A stretch of DNA of 64,000 nt, taken from NCBI GenBank assembly GCA_947652115.1, contig OX393566.1:26104420-26168419 (forward strand), in the 5' to 3' direction. Made by a program: the position numbers and the translations under genes. Shown here piece by piece: positions 9,201 through 17,800 of this stretch (the first letter of the stretch is position 1; the number at the start of each line of letters is the position of its first letter). The notes beneath the pieces were generated by a model. It saw only the letters and a list, made by a program, of their open reading frames with translations. It made no database searches and had not been told where the DNA came from. Source of the DNA: Blastomussa wellsi (lineage: Eukaryota > Cnidaria > Anthozoa > Scleractinia > Plerogyridae).

Positions 9201-11946
9201 TAGTCCCTCGAAAGACGTACAAAACAAGACGTAGCTAATTAATTGAGGTGAGTGTAAGGTTATTTCAACGTTTCTATTTGTTTCGTTTTACAGCGCAGCA
9301 AATTTAACTTTCATTTTTTAGTTAAAAACTTCGGTGGATCAAAGACATCAGTCAATTGTATTCCGTTAGTACACTATGACATTTCCCCCCTAAAGTCTTG
9401 AGAGCTTTCTCAACTTGTGCTTTATGAAGTTACTGACATCCTTTATCGAACCATTTTTTTTTTGTTCGACAAAGGCAGCATCACCACTTCATGATTTGTA
9501 CTTATTCTTATCTTTAACAATCGTTTAGCAGGTGAGATTAGTATGTTTTCCACTTTTTCAAGCGTGGTGTTGACATCTTGAATCTGGTTGTCGTCATCTG
9601 TGAAATCTCGTATCATCATCTGAAGGTCTGTTGAGCGCAAGCGCAGCTATCTTTGAATTTCCGTGCAGGGTCTTTTCCCAGAGAAACTGTCGAGGTTTAC
9701 GCGACAACGTTATTTGTTCATGAAAGATTCAGGTTTAGAGATGTTCGTGTTAATTTTTTGCCAGGTTATTATCGAGCTGTGATCCGACAAAGAACAATGG
9801 CTGCTTTACTACAAATTTGAGAGAGTGTCCTGGTCACATATTGCGCAATCAATAAATTCCATCTTTTTCCATCATAGGTTGGTCTACCTACCCTAAGCGA
9901 CTGATTGACATTTGCCATGTCCAAACGGACTGAAAATTCGGCCGGTCACCATTCCTTGCATTTGCACTTCTTTCTTGAATGAGAATGCGACCGGTTGAAG
10001 CAACTCGCCTGAGTTCCCGGAGGTATCAGAAAGATGAAATACTATTTTTTTTTCACAATTGGAAGGCGAGCTGTACGCTTCTTGCTCTTTCCATATGTAT
10101 CCCGCCGGCTTCGTCATTTAGATGTTCATAAAAGCGAGTTGCTATAGGGACACTGTCACGGGAATTTTTCGGCTTTTTAGTAAAATGGTCTCAAAATTAG
10201 GACTAAGTTCTTTCACCCATACAACAACAACAATTTACTGAGGTGTTTCCATTTCGAAACATGGCGTTACCTTTAAGTAAACTATATGATTATATAATAA
10301 TGTAAATTTCCAGTACAGTTTCACTTATTATGTAACTTTTTCTATTATATAAACAGCAGTGAAACACCGTGAAAACGTGACATCTTCACACGTGAAGATA
10401 TCACCGTGGCAATGGTTATGTAATAAATCGCGCCTTTGGCAGCAAACGAGAAAAGGTTTGGAAGTTCATTGGTGTTTATATAATAAATAGAATATTACAT
10501 GACCCCTTGGAGAAATATCTTCCAACACTCGAAGAGAAATTTCGTATCTCCGCGCGGCCTTCATATCCTCTATATATCTGGAGTTCATGATTTCATAGAC
10601 AAAAGCAGCAACTGATCTACAAATATCGAAATGGGTCGATGCTATTAAAGAGGAACAAAATTTTTGAATTTTATCTTATCGCTCAAAAACATACAAACTT
10701 ACAAGAAATGGTCCTAGAACATAAAGAGCTCGTTTTCAAGCAAATCGTTTATTCAAGAGGGTGACCGTAAATAATTTTCGTCAATTTTTCCAAATCACAA
10801 GGACAGAACAAGTCAGCCTGACTTTTTCAAGTTGAAATCTAAAGTTCCTGATGGTATCACAATGATATCACTCCATATTTAGCTTAAGGACCGACTGGCA
10901 TAGTAATTTTATCAAAATCTGACCACGACTTTTTGAAGTACAAAATGCTACACATCTTGTCAAAGGTTGGTAGAGAAAGAGAAGTCAATGGACTCAAAAA
11001 GGGCCTGTTTTACTCATCATCATCTTTATTATAATATACAAGCTACAACTGTGGCAGTTGGCGTATGGAATTTGTTGACCAGACATTTGTCCAGATCCTT
11101 GCTGGTTACGTAACCACAACTGTGGGAGCTTACTTCAATCAGGATCAGCTTTTGCCAGCACTGTATTTTCGTGCTCTCCACGAGTTTTTTCGCTATCCTT
11201 TTGCTTATCAGTTTGCTCAAAGGTTGAAGCAGATTTAGTACCAGAATAGAAAGAAATAAGCCTAGACGAGATTATTTATCCACCATCTTAACAGGAGCCA
11301 TGTTAACCTCACGTAACAAACATAATACAACATATTTCATGATATGCAATGAAGACCATCCTGATAAACGATATCGAACGTGGTTTTGAAGAAAAAATTA
11401 AAAAAGCGCGCGCACACTAGACGCTTGATTGGCGACTTTGGCACTTGCAGGGTGATTATCGTCTCTTAAATGCTTGAGCCGCAAATCTACTCGAGCAAAT
11501 CCCAGAAAATGTCTTTTTTTTCTGCGGTTCACCAAAACAATTTTCATCTGATGGCAGCCCTTAGCATCCCAGTTAAATAAATGAACACCACTGCTTGAAA
11601 TCTCAATATAACGAAAACAGCTTACTGTGAAATGTTATTTTTATTTCGGCTTTTAATTTGCAGACAAGAAGTTGGTGGTGAACTCAGATCTTGTTGCTCA
11701 GAAAAAGTATACACGTCTTTGAAGAAGAAAACACTGAATTGACCGAGGTCAGTTGAACGTTAACGTAGCTTCCCACGCAGACGATCTTTTGACGAGCAAA
11801 AGAACGCCTGCACAGGAGGCAAACTTGAACGGGTACACGTCCCAAAGACAGCTGAAAAGATTCGACTATAACATACCTGACAAAGATTCGGCTACGCGGC
11901 ACTGGAAAGCCAGCAAAACTACAAGCACCAGTCCAATCATGTTCAT
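6039..11946 (-). CDS. gene B: WAP-VWA domain secreted protein (complete, spliced)
   Basis: Four exons (11946-11877, 8299-8114, 7443-7118, 6278-6039) join without a break to 273 residues. Order: signal peptide (MNMIGLVLVVLLAFQC), one eight-cysteine WAP domain, one VWA domain, and a short tail ending QPCKEE. Same layout and intron phases (1, 1, 0) as gene A. The VWA fold is clear (VDLAILFD, VLLVITD) but the MIDAS is damaged: DAQSI replaces DxSxS and the GQT threonine is absent, so metal-dependent binding is probably lost or altered. Secretion follows from the signal peptide; a matrix role is inferred. TATA box at 12031. A 3.6-kb first intron and an MITE in the last intron enlarge the gene. Confidence 0.85.
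6604..7086. mobile_element. MITE in gene B intron
   Basis: Ends are inverted copies: ATATAAGAACGTC with GCTGAGGCTGAA on the left (6628-6655), and TTCAGCCTCAACGTTCTTATA with TTCTTATAAAAG on the right (7035-7075). Internal AACGTTC/GTTCTTA motifs repeat several times. No ORF; typical non-autonomous DNA element. Confidence 0.6.
7118..7443 (-). CDS. gene B exon: VWA domain, N-terminal part
   Basis: Begins after CTGTTTACAG in phase 1 and ends AAG before GTAAAC in phase 0 (326 bases). Reads CTAPVDLAILFDAQSITWRK; the DxSxS motif has become DAQSI. The segment equal to GQTRIDLAL of gene A is MSGRLSTAL, lacking the MIDAS Thr. Ends NGAREDAIK, close to GARNEARK in gene A. Confidence 0.88.
8114..8299 (-). 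CDS. gene B exon: WAP domain
   Basis: 186 bases, phase 1 in and phase 1 out (donor GAT before GTGAGT). Encodes GYVCPYQRPAVSCEQGF through SLKCCMQGCTNKCVAS: eight cysteines in the four-disulfide-core order. Directly follows the signal peptide exon. Confidence 0.88.
8825..9060. mobile_element. MITE family B, copy 1
   Basis: About 235 bp bounded by GGCCCTAGT on the left and CTAGGCCCTTTAA on the right, sharing CAATTTCCATAATTTAT and AATGGCGGAAGCTGAC with 30275-30515 and, in part, 49672-49815. In the first intron of gene B. Confidence 0.6.
9061..10274. other. gene B intron 1, middle part
   Basis: No exon, RNA gene or repeat family is recognised. Open frames near 9443-9640 and 9893-10117 have no domain features and no splice context. 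Confidence 0.45.
10275..10610. repeat. foldback-type dispersed repeat
   Basis: Contains AGTGAAACACCGTGAAA, ACACGTGAAGATATCACCG, TTTATATAATAAATAGAATA and CACTCGAAGAGAAATTTCG blocks that look like parts of a non-autonomous element with inverted pieces (TTATATAATAA occurs in both halves). Assigned on pattern only. Confidence 0.4.
10611..11876. other. gene B intron 1, 5' part
   Basis: No coding exon or known element seen. Includes a minus-strand open frame at 11029-11220 without family features. Confidence 0.4.
11877..11946 (-). CDS. gene B first coding exon: signal peptide
   Basis: ATG at 11946 (an in-frame TAG lies 15 bases upstream, so no earlier start) begins MNMIGLVLVVLLAFQCRVAE, a clear signal peptide with a Leu/Val core. 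The exon ends TCAG before GTATGT in phase 1, fitting the WAP exon. Confidence 0.85.
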
Positions 11947-12030
11947 CTTTCCGTTGGCGGGCTAGTAGGTCCACAGTTAGTTGGTCTCAGCTCTCAGTCG
12001 GTCTTTGATCTTCTGCGCAAAATGTGATCC

Positions 12031-12038
12031 CTTTTATA
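12031..12038 (-). promoter_or_regulatory. gene B TATA box
   Basis: TATAAAAG on the minus strand, about 85 bases before the ATG, placing transcription start near 12000. No other core element is clear. Confidence 0.6.
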
Positions 12039-12344
12039 CTTATATCTAGACGACCGGGCGTGTTTACAAGGGAAGACACGTGTCAAGGACGTCAAGAGTT
12101 ATTGCCAATACGTCGTCAATTATCAGTCAAAACCACGACGGATCCACGAACCCAAACACGACATTGATAAAGAGAAAGTTTGGCAGCATATGTTTAAACA
12201 GACAGAGACGTTTTTCCTTTTGCATCATTGAAGTCTTATTTTTCTGAAAACATCCGGGGAAAGCTCCTTCTCGAAAACTAAACTGAGTCGGTAAAGAGTC
12301 GGCATGTGTTTGCAGGGTCATATACAACGTCTTCATCGTGTTGG

Positions 12345-12695
12345 CCGCCCGGGGGGACACCCCTATAAAAATGACGGGGTGCTCGTTGGAAATTTTGAAA
12401 AGAACCCCTGAAAAAGTATACGTACCAGAATCTCGATTACTGGGCGTGGTCCCCCAAAATATTCAACCCTAAAATGTACCACATAAATGAAAACTTCAAC
12501 TAAAAAATCAGCGGAGTCACACAAAGTTCCTGTCATTTCATTGCTCATTATCCTGAAAGGTACCGCGACAACTCTAGCGGTGGTTAAGAACCCTAAGCGG
12601 TACCAATCCATCAATTTTACCCCCTTAAATTAAAGGTAAGACGAGCTCCCCGTCATTTTTAAAGGGGAGAGCTCCATCCCCCTCGGGTGATACTC
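12345..12695. mobile_element. MITE upstream of gene B promoter
   Basis: The left end (12348-12385: CCCCTATAAAAATGACGGGG then TGCTCG) is an inverted copy of the right end (12640-12690: CGAGCTCCCCGTCATTTTT then AAAGGGG). About 340 bp, no ORF. It sits some 300 bases upstream of the TATA box and may supply promoter-distal sequence. Confidence 0.6.
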
Positions 12696-12699
12696 AGTA

Positions 12700-13499
12700 G
12701 CTGTATGTATGTATCCCGACCTATACGTTTAAATGTGTTGGGGCTTTTAATTTTTTATGGATGATTACGCTAACTGCATACTCCCTACCCTTAATTACGG
12801 ACAGCGCCCTCCTTGATTCCAACAGATGGTTTGCACGAACAAAACGTACTTGACTAATCCGTAAACACATCGCGATCAAGTATCATTCGACAATGTTCCG
12901 TTGCACGTTTTGTCTTTGTGCATTTTCTTTGCTTTTATTGAGAACAATTTTATGTTTGCAGGGTACTTTTGAAATGATTAATCTATGTTCTATACCAGAG
13001 GATTGGCAGTCGCGAAAACAGTTTCAACTATCAGATAAACTTCTTTAACCAATCAGTCAGCAATCTTTTTGGTCTTGGGTCAACCTCTTATCGCGAAAAG
13101 ACGAGACTCGTTGAATGGGCACAAGTGCATATGTTGACTTTGATAAAGGCCCTCCATATTCCGGAAATAAATATAGCATAAAAATCCATATCAATTACGA
13201 GGGTAAGTAAAAAAAGATATCAATTGCGTTCGAGATCATTCCGTTCGATTTACTCATAGTAAACATGCATGCATTCCTTGCATTTCAAAATCCGAAATTT
13301 ACACCCCTAAGCGAGACCACGAGCATCCCCCTCCCTTTCATATGCGAATACCTCCCGGGGGTTTCCTCTACGTAGAATGTGTGCATCCATTTACTATTTT
13401 GCGCATTTTCCGCGTGAGGAAGTAGTAAAGTGGAACGTCGAAACCTCCATTTAACGAAGTCCTCGTATATAATTATGATAAACAGCGATATTCAGTTAG
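12700..13499. other. intergenic, no recognised feature
   Basis: Between gene B and the collagen gene. No exon, RNA gene or repeat family recognised apart from small C- and G-rich patches near 13310-13370. Confidence 0.4.
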
Positions 13500-13990
13500 G
13501 GCCTGTTTACATGGAGGTCGGGTACCCCGGGTAGGTGAAAAAAATCTTCTTAGAAAAATAGATCGCGTTTACTTGCGAATGCAATTGACTGACCCTGGGG
13601 TGGCGAGGTAAAACTTCTCGAGTGCGTGGTCTCCAAGCACGTAAACACGCAAATTAAAATGGCGAGCCAACGATGTATTTTGGTGGTTAATAATCTTCTA
13701 CTTTCACTAACGGCTCTTGCTTCAATGTTTCAGTGCTGTGGCTTCTTGTTTATATCACTTGTAATTCGCATTTGGTATAGGTACGCTTTCAAGTGTAACA
13801 TGACCCGATCTTGGGTAGGCGGGTTACCCCACCATGAAGCGTCCCCGGCTAGGCGGGTTACCCTCCCTGGCATACCGGGCAGCCCTCCATGGCGGGTTAC
13901 CCCACCTATCATGTAAACACCATCAGGAAAAAATGAAATATTGTATGGACAGGCGGGGTTATCCCAGCTAGGCGGGTTACTTCACCTACC
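13500..13990. mobile_element. MITE with repeated GGCGGGTTACCCC boxes
   Basis: Left end CTGTTTACATGGAGG...GGGTACCCC (13504-13530) is inverted relative to GGGTTACCCCACC...CATGTAAACACC (13896-13922). Inside, AGGCGGGTTACCCCACC or near copies occur at about 13816, 13852, 13890 and 13967. GC-rich in an AT-rich setting. Confidence 0.6.
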
Positions 13991-14011
13991 CTGGGACTCC
14001 ATCTCCTCCCC

Positions 14012-14280
14012 AGAGCCGCTTGTCCCTCTTATCCGGCTGGGCCTGTGCACGACGAAGAAGTGGCTCTGGGTACAAATGATTTGATTGGTTAGAATCTAAC
14101 AAAAAAAAGTCTAATCTCATCTACCGTTTCAAACGTGCTAACAACAAAGGGATTTTAAACCGCTGATGTGATTGGACTCCATTTGTTTGATTTCAGCGAA
14201 TCAAATAATATGTCCTCAGAGCCACTTGTTCCTCGTGCACAGGCCCAGCCGGCTAAGAGGGCCAAACAGCACTGGGGACG
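14012..14280. mobile_element. inverted-repeat element near collagen 3' end
   Basis: Left arm (about 14012-14075, CCGGCTGGGCCTGTGCACGA and GTGGCTCTG) is repeated inverted at about 14215-14275 (GAGCCACTTGTTCCTCGTGC and CAGGCCCAGCCGG). The left arm is itself partly palindromic (CAGAGCCGCTTG against AAGTGGCTCTG). Confidence 0.6.
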
Positions 14281-14543
14281 AGAATGATCTCTTCTTCTCT
14301 TGGAAAAGGAAATGATCATCGGTGAACATACGTGTCTAGACGCTATTCGATTTCGACTGCTGCTGCCTTGAAGACTCGCTGAAAAACCAGAGTTGTCAAA
14401 CGCTAAAATCTTACTGTTTATTTTCTTAATAAAATATATAATAGAACAAGACAAAACAACTGCGCTCGAGTTATTAATTACTTAACACTAACTACTTTAA
14501 CATAACAGAATCAATTGCAGTCGACTTGTTTGCCGAGAACCGC

Positions 14544-14549
14544 TTTATT
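14544..14549 (-). promoter_or_regulatory. collagen gene polyadenylation signal
   Basis: AATAAA on the minus strand, 113 bases after the collagen stop codon. Confidence 0.5.
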
Positions 14550-14661
14550 CAGAAACTTCTACATGGTCTTCGTTTGTTTTTAGCTAATATATTAAGCAGA
14601 AAAATAGTCAATGTACAATGAGGATGCAGTTCTTCGCTCTCCAATCTCACTCGGCTCACGA

Positions 14662-14808
14662 CTAATAAAGAAAACAAACTGGTCCTAATTCAATGGTGAG
14701 TTGCGAGTCGACGCGACTTTGTGGTGCCCAGTCCACTATAGGCAAACTGTTCTGCTGTGAGGAGGGGGCTTCCACCTTTAATTTTTTATTTCCAACTTGC
14801 GACGTCTG
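14662..14808 (-). CDS. collagen last exon: COLFI C-terminus and stop
   Basis: Begins after CTTCATTGCAG in phase 0. Reads [20 protein letters not shown], then [20 protein letters not shown], then GPVCFLY and TAG. LPI-DVAP and VGPVCFL-type endings are the signature of fibrillar collagen C-propeptides; the Cys here is C8. Confidence 0.93.
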   Translation of the reverse strand, partial: QTSQVGNKKLKVEAPSSQQNSLPIVDWAPQSRVDSQLTIELGPVCFLY

Positions 14809-17800
14809 CAATGAAGAGAGAAAAAACTCAATAACACAAAAACCATACAGGCTCTCGTTCGGTATACGTACGAATAATCTTTCGTAAAAAGAAATGAAAC
14901 GGAACTTGCCAAAACGCAAAACGCCAATCGATATTTCAGCAGAATATCGCCAAATTTGAGAGTAGTACCATACTTTAAAAGCAACATTATTCTTTGATCT
15001 TCAATGCTGAAGCAGCTCAAACAATTTGTGTTCAACTGTCTCGTTTCACCAAATAGGTCATTACTCTATTCCAAACGAGTCTTCCGACGATCTGCACGCC
15101 ATTTTCATGTACATCGAACTCATTTGCGTTTGAATGGTTTCGCACGAGAACTCATTGAAACTAAGACTAAAGGTAACTCGGAAATGGTTTGACCGCCCAC
15201 CAGCTGTGCGCATACCTCGTCAAATCTAATCTTTATTTTCTTCAGGTTGTTGACGACCATTTCGTTATCTCCTTTCAGATCCATCATGCAGTCTTCGTTG
15301 GGGTCAGTACAGCTGTACGACATCTCTTGGAAAGCGCTCTTGCTCAGAAGACGCAGGAATTTCATCTGGACTGAGTTCAACTTGTATTCAATCTGAAAAA
15401 AGAGTGCGGGAGTTAAAAAATTGTTACTTTACAGCTACCAAAACATATTGACAAATTTAGAGTAATAAATAAAATGAGAAGGTAGCGCCCACCATTCTGG
15501 TCGAGTAAGCAGAGAAGCACACTTCCGCCAAAATTTACCTCGCCTGGAAATTTTCGATGGCTTTTCAGACTTCAATAACTGGAAACCTCTTTTAAAATTG
15601 CTTTGCTGTTTCGGGTACTAATCTGTTACTATTTTATTTCCTGGTATTTTAAAGTGTTGATACTGATGTAAGACCAAAGTATGGAAATCGCTTTTATAAC
15701 AAACAGGTTTTACCGGTTCGTCCTCGTTTGTCCATTGTCCTGGTCCGGTTTCATTTGCGGGAACAACAATCTATTAAGTTAAGAACAGGCACGGCGTCAA
15801 TAAAAGAAATCAACACTTTGCTATTTTCCCCCGTCATGTTCTTCTTTTTTAATTAATCTTGTAAAACTATAATTGAGCAGATCTAATTGACATAAGCTAC
15901 ATAGTGTCCTTTAGGCCTCCTCGCCATTGTTACCTATTCTTTCTATATTTTTTGTTTTCGTTATATCTGTGGTGTGGCAAAAATAAATAAATTCTGTTTA
16001 CTTATACTCTTCAAACCAGGGTTACACTATCTTGTACCTTGTCCTTTTTCGGGTTTACACAAGTAGCGTTTTTCTCAAAATCACAATAAACTTTGACAGC
16101 ATCACTACTGCATCCCTCATTTGGATCGATTGTGTATTCACCTACGGAACAAACGAAAATCAATTGATCAAGTCATACTGCACATGACAGCTCCAGCTCT
16201 TCCATTGTAGTTGATGGAAGGAACAACTTAGCTTTGAGTTTAAATAGAAACATATTTTGTCATGATCATCAGAAAAGCAGTACTTTTAGCCAGTATCGGT
16301 GGTAGCTGTTGGTATAAAGCACTGCAAATCCAACAGGTTGATTCCTATACTAATCTCCGTGCTGCCACGCGCGTGACGTCTCAAGAACACAAGACTTGTT
16401 AGCGTGACAAAAAAAAGAAGTGAACTTCTCAATTGAGGACTCAAGACTTGTTAGCGTGACAAAAAAGTAGTATACTTCTCAAGGACAAAAGACTTGTTAG
16501 CGCGACAAAAAAGAAGTGGACTTTTCAAGGACACAAGACGTGTTAGCGTAACAAAAAAGAAGTAGACTTCTCAAGGACAAAAGACTTGTTAGCGTGACAA
16601 AAAAGAAGTGGACTTTTCAATGACACGAGGCTTGTTAGCGTGACAAAAAAGTAGACTAAGACTTGTTAGCGTGACAAAAAGTTCACTTCTCAAGGACACA
16701 AGACTTGTTAGCGTGACAAAAAAGAAAGTTGTACAAACCACTCTGAACATCAGGATGATCCAACTTTAATTCTCGACACGATCGAGCTGGGTGTTCCACG
16801 TTACCGTGCTGTGCGTTGAAGTTACTCACTTTCCTAGTCACCAGTCCCACCAATTGATCGACTTGCTTTTTCTGAGCGGCAAAAAAGGAACAACACGTCA
16901 GGTCAACATTCTGACTAAAGTTAAACGCTTTGATGCTTACTGTTTAACCTTTGTATCCCTCTTGGGCCGAAACACTGAATGATCGTTTGAGGTTTGTATT
17001 TTTTATGACATAATGACACAACACAGGGGTCCATAACTTCAAGTGGGTCAACACGAATTATTTAACGGGTCGTAAAATGACTGCTATGACAAAAACGTGA
17101 CCACAGTAAACAACCTTTACCAATTTCAATCCAGTTCTATCTACCTCCCCTCCCAATTATTTTCCCGTCACAAACGACCAAGCTAAAAGGGCAGCAACCT
17201 CACTGATAGCTTGCGTGTAGCCGTACCCACCCTCCTCGGGGGGTGGGTAAGGCTACACGTACGCTACCTCACTGGTAACAAAAACTAAAATACGAGGATA
17301 ACTCCGCATTGCTTAGCGACGTTACTAACACAGAAAAGCGACTGCGGGCTCAACTTCTATTCGCGGTATATTAACTTCTAGATATACCGCTCTTGGCCAA
17401 AGGATTGTCTTAAATCTTCAATCTTTAATTAACACAATTGCCTTTAGTGTGAGGACCAACCCCGACAATGGACAGCAGCGGCCTGCCACAAACAACATAC
17501 ATATAATTGTACCCTGAAATAACAGAACTTAACGAATACCGTAAAAAACTGGGTGTTGACGTTATTCTCAGGTGCCTGGACGTGGTCAAATGATCGCTGT
17601 AATAAACGGCAAGAAAAAATCAAACATAAGTCAAATGAAGGTAACAAATGATCGAAAATGACGTAAGAATCGCCTGCAAGCTAAGTCACGGTTCCTGCAT
17701 TTTGAAAAAAATTAGCCGTCATTTGTAATCCGTCTCAATGTTCTCCATCCTTGTCCCTTTTTGGTTTAGTAGCACCTCTTTGGCGTTTTTTTCCTTAGTA

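Noticed and set aside
16389..16737. CRISPR array
   Set aside because: Repeats with variable short spacers in an animal intron; spacers resemble each other (GAAGTGGACTTCTC), so it is a minisatellite.
17444..17647. Possible extra COLFI exon from a minus-strand open frame
   Set aside because: No COLFI residues and no fitting splice sites; the flanking exons already join in phase.
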